Assembly: GCF_037911585.1 (NCBI RefSeq)
Contig: NZ_JBAJNS010000001.1
Coordinates: 5,677,001-5,741,000 of the forward strand
Reading direction: 5' to 3'
DNA from: Streptomyces sp. GSL17-111
GTDB lineage: Bacteria > Actinomycetota > Actinomycetes > Streptomycetales > Streptomycetaceae
DNA: 64,000 bases
Numbering within the stretch: the stretch's first letter is position 1; each line of letters begins with the position of its first letter. The translations under genes and the position numbers were made by a program. The notes below the pieces were generated by a model. That model did not search any database, had not been told where the DNA came from, and saw only the letters and a program-made list of their open reading frames with translations. This document shows, in pieces, positions 1 to 7,309 of this stretch.

Positions 1-2
1 AC

Positions 3-161
3 ACCGCTACCAGCACCGTGTTCATGTACCAGCTCAAGAGTTCCGACATCGGCCTGTCGGCGGCCATGTCGGTGGTGAACTTCGCGCTCGTGGTGCTCAT
101 GGTCGTGGCGTTCCTCAAGGTCAGCCGCTGGAACGCGGACAGCAAGGAGGAGGCGCGATGA
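3..161 (+). CDS. Sugar ABC transporter permease, C-terminal end only
   Basis: An open frame enters from the left edge and ends in a TGA that overlaps the next ATG by four bases (ATGA). The 52 visible residues contain one hydrophobic helix (FALVVLMVVAFLKV) and a short charged tail, which fits the last membrane segment of a MalF-type (CUT1) permease. The next gene is the partner permease of the MalG type, so the two would form the membrane channel of one carbohydrate importer. The binding protein is presumably further left, outside the window. The fragment itself has little family signal; the assignment rests mainly on the neighbour. Confidence 0.7.
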   Translation, partial: TATSTVFMYQLKSSDIGLSAAMSVVNFALVVLMVVAFLKVSRWNADSKEEAR

Positions 162-1072
162 GCCCCCGCACGACGACCACCGCTCCGCCCGGCGCGGGGC
201 GCACCCGCGGCGGCTCCACGGCGGTCACAACGGCCGCGCCGCCGCGCCGCCCCCGCCGGTTCGCCCCGCGCACCCTGCTCATCGCCGCGGTGGCCTGGTC
301 GCTCGCGGTGGTGTTCCTCCTGCCGTACGCGGAGATGGTCATCACCGCCCTGCGCCCCGCCGACGAGCTGCGCGACGCGAGCTACCTCCCGGGGGACCTC
401 GCCTGGTCCAACTTCGTCGACGTCTGGCGGGAGTCGGAGCTGGGCCAGAACCTGAAGGTCAGTCTGCTGGTCGCCGGCGGTTCGACGCTGCTCGTCCTGC
501 TGGTCGCCCTGCCCGCCGCCTACTACACGGCCCGGACCCGCTTCCGCGGCCGGAAGGCGTTCCTCCTGCTGGTGCTGGTCACGCAGATGTTCCAGCCCAC
601 CTCGCTGCTCGTCGGCCTCTACCGGCAGTTCCACCAGCTGGACATGCTCAACTCGGTGTGGACGCTGATCCTGTGCAACGCGGCGTTCAACCTCGCCTTC
701 GCCGTGTGGATCCTGACCGCCTACATCGGCTCGATCCCCGTCCAGCTGGAGGAGGCGGCGATGATCGACGGAACGGGCCGCTTCGGCGCCCTGGTCCGCG
801 TCACCCTGCCGCTGGCCGTGCCCGGTGTGGTCACGGCCCTGATCTTCACCTTCATCACGGCCTGGAACGAGTTCGTGATGGGCCTGACCCTCGCGACCAC
901 CCCGGAGAGCCAGCCGCTGACGGTCGGGATCAACGGCTTCATCGGCAACTACTCGGTGCAGTGGAACTACCTGTTCGCCGCGTCGGTCGTCGCCATCGTG
1001 CCCGTGGTCGTCCTCTTCGCCCTCATCGAACGGCACGTGGTGTCGGGCCTGACGGCCGGGTCCGTCAAGTAG
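158..1072 (+). CDS. Carbohydrate ABC transporter permease, MalG type
   Basis: A 304-residue inner-membrane permease with a basic, proline-rich cytoplasmic N-terminus of about 40 residues followed by about six membrane helices. The EAA loop that contacts the ATPase is clear near residues 200-225 (EEAAMIDGTGRFGALVRVTL), followed by the family's typical FTFITAWNEF segment. It overlaps the upstream permease by four bases and is translationally coupled. No ATPase gene follows; in Streptomyces such CUT1 importers commonly share the multitasking ATPase MsiK, which I infer here. The substrate cannot be read from the sequence. Confidence 0.9.
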   Translation: MSPRTTTTAPPGAGRTRGGSTAVTTAAPPRRPRRFAPRTLLIAAVAWSLAVVFLLPYAEMVITALRPADELRDASYLPGDLAWSNFVDVWRESELGQNLKVSLLVAGGSTLLVLLVALPAAYYTARTRFRGRKAFLLLVLVTQMFQPTSLLVGLYRQFHQLDMLNSVWTLILCNAAFNLAFAVWILTAYIGSIPVQLEEAAMIDGTGRFGALVRVTLPLAVPGVVTALIFTFITAWNEFVMGLTLATTPESQPLTVGINGFIGNYSVQWNYLFAASVVAIVPVVVLFALIERHVVSGLTAGSVK

Positions 1073-1100
1073 GCGGCCGGCGCCGCACGGACTCTTGTCG

Positions 1101-1127
1101 AAGAAGTGAACCGGTGCTTCACTTCTT
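1101..1127. promoter_or_regulatory. Inverted repeat, probable TetR operator
   Basis: AAGAAGTGAA (1101-1110) and its exact complement TTCACTTCTT (1118-1127) flank a seven-base spacer. The repeat ends three bases before the GTG start of the TetR gene, an ideal place for autorepression of the tetR/acyl-CoA dehydrogenase operon. The perfect 10-bp arms are seen directly; binding is inferred. Confidence 0.7.
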
Positions 1128-1130
1128 GAC

Positions 1131-1742
1131 GTGCCGTACCGCCGTACGCCCGCCGTCCAGGCCCGCCTGGACGCCCAGCGGGCCGACGTCCTCGCAGCCG
1201 CCGTCGGACTCCTGCGTGAGCAGGGGTACGGCGGCTGCTCGATGTCCGCCGTCGCCGCCCGCGCCGGCGTGGCCACCGGCACCATGTACCGGCACTTCCC
1301 CTCCAAGGCCGACCTCGTCGCCGAACTCTTCCGCACCGTCGTGCGGCGGGAGGTCGCGGCGGTGACGGAGGCCGCCGCCGCGCACCCCGACCCCGTCGCC
1401 GCCGTGGTGGCCGTCGTGGAGACCTTCGCCTCCCGCGCCCTGAAGGCCCCGCGGCTGGCCTACGCCCTCCTCGCCGAACCGGTGGCCCCGGCCGTCGACC
1501 GGGAGCGGCTCCTCTTCCGCACCGCCTTCCGCGACGTGTTCGCCGAGCGGATCGCCGCCGGGGTGGCCCTCGGCGTACTGCCCCCGCAGGACGCCCGCCT
1601 CACCGCCTCCGCACTCGTCGGCGCGGGCGCGGAGGCCCTCGTCGGGCCGCTCTCCCAAGGAGACGCCGGCCCCGCCACGCTGCCCGCACTGACCGCGTTC
1701 GTCACCCGAGCCCTGGGAGTCCCCGATGCCGGCCACCCATGA
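1131..1742 (+). CDS. TetR/AcrR family transcriptional regulator
   Basis: A 203-residue TetR-type repressor. The N-terminal helix-turn-helix lies around residues 15-60, with the typical stretch GVATGTMYRHFPSKADLVAELF; the remainder is an alpha-helical ligand domain. The GTG start directly follows a perfect inverted repeat, with no clear ribosome binding site, so the message may be nearly leaderless. Its last 17 bases overlap the start of the acyl-CoA dehydrogenase gene, so the two are coupled and the regulator probably controls its own operon. The ligand may be an acyl-CoA or a related lipid, by analogy with TetR regulators next to acyl-CoA dehydrogenases; this is inference. Confidence 0.9.
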   Translation: MPYRRTPAVQARLDAQRADVLAAAVGLLREQGYGGCSMSAVAARAGVATGTMYRHFPSKADLVAELFRTVVRREVAAVTEAAAAHPDPVAAVVAVVETFASRALKAPRLAYALLAEPVAPAVDRERLLFRTAFRDVFAERIAAGVALGVLPPQDARLTASALVGAGAEALVGPLSQGDAGPATLPALTAFVTRALGVPDAGHP

Positions 1743-3408
1743 CGTCGTCAACCAGGTCCCGCCCCTCACCGGCCACGACGTCGCCGAGGACCCCGCGCTG
1801 CTGGAGGCGCTGCACCGCGAAGGCGCCGGCTGGGCCGAGGAGGAACTGCACGAGCTCGGCACCCTCGCCGGGGAACGCGCCACCCAGGAGTGGGCCCGGC
1901 TCGTGGAGGAGCACCCGCCCGTCCTGCACACCCACGACCGCTACGGCCACCGCGTGGACGAGGTGGAGTACCACCCGCACTGGCACGACCTGATGACGGT
2001 CGCCACCGCCCACGGTGTGCACGCCGCGCCCTGGCGGCAGGAACGCCTCGGCGCGCACGTCGCCCGCGCCGCCAAGATGGTCGTCTGGGGTCAGACCGAC
2101 CCGGGCCACCTGTGCCCGGTCTCCATGACCTACGCCGCCGTGCCCGCCCTCCGCGCGCAGCCGGAGCTCGCCGCGCTCTACGAGCCCCTGCTGACGTCCT
2201 CCTCCTACGACGTCGGACTGCGCGTCCCGACCGCCAAGAGCGGGCTCATCGCGGGGATGTCCATGACCGAGAAGCAGGGCGGATCGGACGTGCGCGCCAA
2301 CACCACCCGCGCCGAACCCACGGGGGAGGGCTGGTACGCGCTGACGGGGCACAAGTGGTTCACCTCCGCCCCGATGTCGGACGTCTTCCTCACCCTCGCG
2401 CAGGCCCCCGGCGGGCTCTCCTGCTTCCTCGTGCCCCGCGTCCTGCCGGACGGCGAACGCAACGCCCTGCGACTGCAGCGGCTCAAGAACAAGCTCGGCA
2501 ACCGCTCCAACGCCTCCTCCGAGATCGAGTACGAGGGCGCCCTCGGCCAGTTGGTGGGGGAGGAGGGGCGCGGCGTGGCGACGATCATCCGGATGGTCAA
2601 CATGACGCGGCTGGACTGCACCCTCGCCTCCGCCTCCGGCATGCGGCGTGGCGTGGTGGAGGCCGTCCACCACGCCACGCACCGCAGCGCCTTCGGCGCC
2701 CGGCTCCTCGACCAGCCGCTCATGCGCAACGTGCTGGCCGACCTCGCCGTGGAGTCGGAGGCGGCGACGGCCGTGGCGATGCGGCTGGCCGGGGCCGTGG
2801 ACCGGGCGGCCTGCGGCGACCCCGCCGAGGAGCCGTTCCGCCGGATCGCCCTGGCCGTCAGCAAGTACTGGGTCTGCAAGCGGGCCGCCCCCCACGCCGC
2901 CGAAGCGCTGGAGTGCCTGGGCGGCAACGGTTACGTCGAGGACTCCGGCATGCCCCGCCTCTACCGCGAGGCGCCCCTCGCGGGCATCTGGGAGGGCTCC
3001 GGCAACGTCGCGGCGCTCGACGCCCTGCGCGCGATGGCCCGTCAGCCCGAGACCGTGGAGGCGTACTTCGCGGAGGTCGACCTCGCGGCCGGAGCCGACC
3101 GCCGCCTGGACGCGGCGGTGGCCCGGCTGCGCAAGGACCTCGCCCGTCCCGACGACGCCCCCTACCGGGCCCGGCGCACGGTCGAGACGATGGCGCTCGT
3201 CCTGCAGGGATCGCTCCTCCAGCGCCACGGGGCCCCGGCCGTCGCCGACGCCTTCTGCGCCTCCCGGCTCGGGGCCGACTGGGGCGTCGCCTTCGGCACC
3301 CTGCCCACCGGCGTGGACACCGCCGCCGTCCTCGACCGGGCCCGGCCGCACGTTCCCACCACCGGCGAACGACCCGGTTCACGTGCTCACCCGGTCACCT
3401 CCTCGTAG
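1726..3408 (+). CDS. Acyl-CoA dehydrogenase, AidB-like
   Basis: A 560-residue flavoprotein of the acyl-CoA dehydrogenase superfamily, close in length to E. coli AidB (541). Visible signatures are SMTEKQGGSDVRANTT near residue 180, the FAD-contacting GHKWFTSAP near 213, and a C-terminal ECLGGNGYVEDSGMPRLYR segment. AidB-type enzymes bind FAD and DNA and have been linked to the alkylation response, though many actinobacterial members may simply be dehydrogenases of unknown substrate. The start codon lies inside the tetR gene (17-bp overlap), so expression should follow the TetR regulator. No ada or alkA gene is nearby, so a repair role is only a possibility. Confidence 0.85.
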   Translation: MPATHDVVNQVPPLTGHDVAEDPALLEALHREGAGWAEEELHELGTLAGERATQEWARLVEEHPPVLHTHDRYGHRVDEVEYHPHWHDLMTVATAHGVHAAPWRQERLGAHVARAAKMVVWGQTDPGHLCPVSMTYAAVPALRAQPELAALYEPLLTSSSYDVGLRVPTAKSGLIAGMSMTEKQGGSDVRANTTRAEPTGEGWYALTGHKWFTSAPMSDVFLTLAQAPGGLSCFLVPRVLPDGERNALRLQRLKNKLGNRSNASSEIEYEGALGQLVGEEGRGVATIIRMVNMTRLDCTLASASGMRRGVVEAVHHATHRSAFGARLLDQPLMRNVLADLAVESEAATAVAMRLAGAVDRAACGDPAEEPFRRIALAVSKYWVCKRAAPHAAEALECLGGNGYVEDSGMPRLYREAPLAGIWEGSGNVAALDALRAMARQPETVEAYFAEVDLAAGADRRLDAAVARLRKDLARPDDAPYRARRTVETMALVLQGSLLQRHGAPAVADAFCASRLGADWGVAFGTLPTGVDTAAVLDRARPHVPTTGERPGSRAHPVTSS

Positions 3409-3468
3409 GGGCCGAGGTAGCGGAAACGGCCGCCGGAGGCCCGGAAAAGGTAGAGCCCCTCCGTCGTG

Positions 3469-5823
3469 TTAGCGGCGGCCGTCAGGCGGCGGGGTCGCGC
3501 TCCGCAGCAGCAGCATGGCGATGTCGTCGGTGTACCGGCCGGTGGGCCACACGCGACGGATCAGCCCGTCGACGAGGAGGTCGAGGCGCTGGTCACCGTG
3601 GGCGGCCAGGTGCTGGACGAGGGCGGCCGTGGTCCGGTCGATGTCCGTTCCGGGGGCCTCGACGAGCCCGTCGGTGTAGAGGGCCAGGGTGGTGCCCGGC
3701 CGCAGGGTCAGCCGGGTGACGGGATAGGGGCTGCCGAGGTCGATGCCGAGCAGCGGGGCGGGGTCGAGCGCGACGACCTCGGCCGGACGCCCCGGGTGGT
3801 GCAGGAGCGGGGGCGGGTGGCCCGCGCTGGCGATGGTGACCTGGTGGCGGCTCAGATCGAGGTGCGCGTAGAGGCACGAGACCAGCAGATCGCTCTCCAG
3901 GTCGGCGAGTACCCGGTTCGTTCGGTGGAGCACCTGGGCGGGCGGCGCGCCGGCGGTGGCGTGGATGGCGGTGCGCACCTGGCCCATCAGGGCGGCGGCC
4001 GCCACGTGGTGCCCCTGCACGTCGCCGATGACGGCGGCGGCGGTCGTGGCGTCGAGTCGGATGACGTCGTAGAAGTCGCCGCCGATGTCCATGCCGTGAC
4101 TGGCCGGCAGGTAGCGCGCGGCGATCTCCAGCCCGGGCAGCTTCGGCAGACTGCGGGGGAGGAGGGCCTGCTGCAGGCCGTGGGCGAGGTCGTGCGCGGC
4201 GTCGTAGAGGCGCGCCCGGTCCAGGGCCTGGGCGACGAGCCCGGCCAGCGAGGTGAGGACGGCGCGTTCGTCGGCGGCGAAGACGTGCGGGCGCGCGTAG
4301 GACAGGACGCAGCAGCCCACCGGGCGTCCCGAGACGACCAGCGGCAGGAAGGCCCACGCCGCCTTGTCACTGATGTTCGGGGCCTTCGGGTAGCTGCGGG
4401 CCATCTCCGCGCGGTCGGCGAAGAAGAGCGGCGCGCCCGTGGCCAGGACCTGCCCCGCCGGGGTGAGGGCGGTGTCCAGGGCCAGGCCGTCGAGGCGGTC
4501 GATGATCTCCTGCGGGTACCCGTGGTGGCCGGTGATCCGCAGCCGGCCCGCGTCGGCGGTGGACAGGACCAGGCCGTCGGCCCCGAAGGCGGGCAGCACC
4601 TGGTCGGCGAGGAGTTCCACCACGTCGCGCACGGCGACGGTCTCGGTCAGCCCGGCCGCCAGGTGCACCAGTTGGTAGAGCCGTCCCGCCTGTGCGGTCC
4701 GGCTCGCCGCCGCGCCGGTGCGGTCCGGCGCGTCCGCGCGGTCCGGCGCGTTCGACGGGTCCCACCGCCCCCGCCGGCCCGCGTCGGACGCGTCGGCACC
4801 GGGATGGCCGTCGCCCGGCCCCGGCTCGGGGGTGATGCGCACGCTGATGCCGCTGACGTCGGGGAAGAGCTGGAAGTGCAGCAGGCGGTCCGGGGGGCGC
4901 AGCGCGCTGAAGGCCACGGGCTCGCGGCTGACGACGCAGCTGCGGTAGTGGTCCTCGACGACCGGGTCCTCCAGCCAGGGCAGGGACTGCCAGGGCCGGG
5001 TGCCGAGCAGCTGGTCGGTGTCGAGGCCGAGCAGCTCGGCGGCCGTGGTGGAGAGGAAGGTGATCCGCCCTTCGAGGTCGAGGGCCACGGCCCCTTCCGG
5101 CAGCCGCTCGGCGTAGTCGGCCGCAGCCTGGTTGGGACGCTCGCGACGGGGGCGGGAGCCGGTGACCGGGATGCGGAAGGGGTGCTCGGGGATGAGCGGC
5201 GGAGTGGGCGCCTCCTCCAGCGCGAGGGTGAGGCGCCGGGCCGCCGAGGTGATGTTGGCGCGCTCCCGCTCGCTCGCGGTCTCCGGGTGGGAGGCCGGCC
5301 ACAGCAGGAGCAGGGCACCCCAGCAGCGGGACCGGCCGGGCAGCGGCGCGGCGGCCAGCGTCAGGCGGTACGGCAGTGTCGCCGCCGCGCGTGGGTAGGC
5401 GCGGGCCATCGCGTCCTGGGAGCCCATCCACACCAGACGCCCGTCGTGTACGGCGTCGGTCACCGGGGCCGGGGAGGTGAGGGGGATGCGCCGCCAAGGC
5501 GAGGCCACGTCCACGGGGATCCCGCACATCACCGCCAGGCACAGCGTCTCCGTGGCGTCGTCCAGGAGGTAGAGGCCGCCCGAGGAGGCCCCGGTCCGCC
5601 GTACGGTGTCGGCCAGCGCGTCGCCCAGGAGTCCGGGACCGCTCAGGCCCTCACCACGGCCGGGCACCGTGACCCCCTGGCCGGCCCCCGGACGCGGGCC
5701 TCCCGCCGTGCCACGGACCCCCGCCGGGACCCGGCACGACGGCTCGGGTCCACCGCCCTGCGGCCCTGTGCGGCCCGGCGGCGCGGTACCCGGCGCTGCG
5801 CCTGTCGCCCATACCGCGACCAT
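3469..5823 (-). CDS. GAF/PAS sensor PP2C-type (SpoIIE-like) protein phosphatase
   Basis: A soluble multi-domain serine phosphatase of about 784 residues. In order: a GAF domain (about 65-200), a PAS domain (about 240-335), a linker rich in Arg/Asp/Pro, a second GAF (about 380-535) and a C-terminal SpoIIE-type PP2C domain (about 545-775). Metal-binding motifs GGDFYDV, GDVQGHH, YTDGLVEA and TDDIAMLLLR are all present, so it should be active. Such proteins usually dephosphorylate anti-anti-sigma factors in response to a signal bound by GAF/PAS; no anti-sigma partner is adjacent. The open frame extends to 5976, but the upstream part is compositionally poor. I chose the ATG at 5823; there is no strong ribosome binding site, so the start is uncertain. 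Confidence 0.85.
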   Translation of the reverse strand: MVAVWATGAAPGTAPPGRTGPQGGGPEPSCRVPAGVRGTAGGPRPGAGQGVTVPGRGEGLSGPGLLGDALADTVRRTGASSGGLYLLDDATETLCLAVMCGIPVDVASPWRRIPLTSPAPVTDAVHDGRLVWMGSQDAMARAYPRAAATLPYRLTLAAAPLPGRSRCWGALLLLWPASHPETASERERANITSAARRLTLALEEAPTPPLIPEHPFRIPVTGSRPRRERPNQAAADYAERLPEGAVALDLEGRITFLSTTAAELLGLDTDQLLGTRPWQSLPWLEDPVVEDHYRSCVVSREPVAFSALRPPDRLLHFQLFPDVSGISVRITPEPGPGDGHPGADASDAGRRGRWDPSNAPDRADAPDRTGAAASRTAQAGRLYQLVHLAAGLTETVAVRDVVELLADQVLPAFGADGLVLSTADAGRLRITGHHGYPQEIIDRLDGLALDTALTPAGQVLATGAPLFFADRAEMARSYPKAPNISDKAAWAFLPLVVSGRPVGCCVLSYARPHVFAADERAVLTSLAGLVAQALDRARLYDAAHDLAHGLQQALLPRSLPKLPGLEIAARYLPASHGMDIGGDFYDVIRLDATTAAAVIGDVQGHHVAAAALMGQVRTAIHATAGAPPAQVLHRTNRVLADLESDLLVSCLYAHLDLSRHQVTIASAGHPPPLLHHPGRPAEVVALDPAPLLGIDLGSPYPVTRLTLRPGTTLALYTDGLVEAPGTDIDRTTAALVQHLAAHGDQRLDLLVDGLIRRVWPTGRYTDDIAMLLLRSATPPPDGRR

Positions 5824-5979
5824 ACGCTCTGCGGGCCGAGCGTGGCGTGCCGTCGGACTCCGGTGCGCGCCGAGGTCCCGGTGCGTGCCCGCCCGGCCGC
5901 CCGGCGTGACCCCGCCGACGTCCTTGTGCGGCCTCCCACCGAGGCCGGGGCGGTCCTCGGCCGTCCGCCGTGGCACCCG

Positions 5980-6013
5980 ACGAGCCCTGCCGGGCGCACC
6001 CGGCAGGGCTCGT
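5980..6013 (-). terminator. Hairpin terminator downstream of the DUF1540 gene
   Basis: A perfect 15-bp stem (ACGAGCCCTGCCGGG pairing with its complement) with a four-base loop. It lies about 50 bases past the stop codon of the leftward DUF1540 gene and upstream of the leftward phosphatase, so it should end the DUF1540 transcript. Confidence 0.7.
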
Positions 6014-6063
6014 GGTGTTTCGGGCCGGGCCCACGTGCGGGCGCCGACCGCGCGGCTCGCCGC

Positions 6064-6348
6064 TCAGGCCGGCGCGTACGTCATGCAGTCCACCGCGGAC
6101 TCGACGTGTCCCACGGTGATGCCCGGAGCGCGGCACTCGAACTGCTCGTTGTGCCGGCAGTTGGCCACCTTGCACGCGCCGACCCGGCCGGTGGCGCTGG
6201 GGTCGCCGCCCTTCGCCGGTGCGTTGAGGTAGGTGTCGCAGTGGGGGTGGCGCATGTCACCCACCGTGATGGCCTGCGCGTGGCAGGCCTGGTCCCTGTT
6301 GTAGACGCACTCCTCGACCGTGCATTCCCGTACTACTGGCATCTCCAT
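6064..6348 (-). CDS. Tandem DUF1540 domain protein
   Basis: A 94-residue cysteine-rich protein made of two similar halves. The first has Cys at about 9, 14, 22 and 37, the second repeats the pattern in CKVANCRHNEQFEC and VDCMTY. Both halves carry an ITVG motif followed by an acidic/His segment, which is the DUF1540 pattern. The spaced Cys/His residues suggest a small metal-binding fold. The ATG at 6348 has a GGAGA ribosome site; a second ATG lies two codons downstream. The gene stands alone between a terminator and a divergent methyltransferase gene. Function is unknown for the family. Confidence 0.85.
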   Translation of the reverse strand: MEMPVVRECTVEECVYNRDQACHAQAITVGDMRHPHCDTYLNAPAKGGDPSATGRVGACKVANCRHNEQFECRAPGITVGHVESAVDCMTYAPA

Positions 6349-6615
6349 GAAAGGTCTCCTCGGAAGTTCTCGGCGAACGGGCCGGCGGGCGGAGTCCGCG
6401 CGCGCCGACGGCCCGTCGCGCCGGTGCGGGCTTCTCACGACCGTCTCACCCACGGCGCCGGGGCGCCCGCGCACGCCGCCGGTGCTACGCCCAGGTGGAG
6501 CAGTGCGGCCACCGCCGCGCGGCCGGTTTGCCGTTCCGGCAAGCTCTTTTGATTCCCGCGCGACGCCGAGTGAACCTGGCGCCCGGAACCACCGAGACCG
6601 TGCCGAGGAGTGCCG

Positions 6616-7287
6616 ATGTCCGAAGAACCGACCACCTCCGCCGAATCCACCGCACCGGGTACGCCCGAGGACGCGCGGACGTTCTGGGAGGAGCGCTACC
6701 GCGACAGTGACCGCGTCTGGAGCGGCAACCCGAACCCCCTGCTCGTCCGCGAGGTGGCCGGCCTGGAGCCGGGCCGTGCCCTGGACCTCGGGTGCGGGGA
6801 GGGCGCCGACGCCGTCTGGCTGGCGTCGCACGGCTGGCGGGTCACGGGGGTGGACGTCTCGAAGACCGCCCTGGACCGCGCGGCGGCCCACGCCGAGGCC
6901 GAGGGGGTGGCGGACGGGGTCACCTGGGAGCGCCACGAGCTGGGGAAGACGTACCCCGAGGGGAGCTGGGACCTCGTCAGCGCCCAGTTCCTCCAGTCAC
7001 CCGTCGAGCTGGACCGGGGTCGCGTCCTGCGCTGGGCGGCCTCCGTCGTCGCGCCCGGCGGGACGCTGCTCGTCGTCATGCACGCGAGTTGGCCCTCCTG
7101 GCAGGGCGAGCACGACCACCCGTTCGCGGCCGACTTCCCGACCCTCCAGGACGTCCTGGGCGAGCTGGCGCTTCCCGCCACGTGGCGGGTGGAAACGCTT
7201 GAAGAGGTCGAGCGTGACTCCCCCTCGCCGGAGGGGGCGCCGGGGACGCGGGGGGACAACGTCTGGCGGTTCACCAGGACCGCCTGA
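6616..7287 (+). CDS. Class I SAM-dependent methyltransferase
   Basis: A 223-residue Rossmann-fold methyltransferase. Motif I is ALDLGCGEGADAVWLA near residue 55, followed by VTGVDVSKTALDRA (motif II acidic end) and WDLVSAQFLQ. The N-terminal FWEERYRDSDRVWSGNPN is typical of TehB-like and thiopurine-type enzymes, so a small-molecule or toxic-oxyanion substrate is possible but not provable. I chose the ATG at 6616 because GAGGAG lies five bases before it; a GTG six bases upstream overlaps that ribosome site. It is transcribed alone and converges with the MMPL transporter gene. Confidence 0.85.
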   Translation: MSEEPTTSAESTAPGTPEDARTFWEERYRDSDRVWSGNPNPLLVREVAGLEPGRALDLGCGEGADAVWLASHGWRVTGVDVSKTALDRAAAHAEAEGVADGVTWERHELGKTYPEGSWDLVSAQFLQSPVELDRGRVLRWAASVVAPGGTLLVVMHASWPSWQGEHDHPFAADFPTLQDVLGELALPATWRVETLEEVERDSPSPEGAPGTRGDNVWRFTRTA

Positions 7288-7309
7288 CGCCGTCCCCCCG
7301 GGTGTGGGC

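Noticed and set aside
3466..6552. A 1028-codon open frame on the plus strand
   Set aside because: It is antisense to the phosphatase and DUF1540 genes, is Arg/Gly/His-rich and has no domain; it is an artefact of GC-biased codons.
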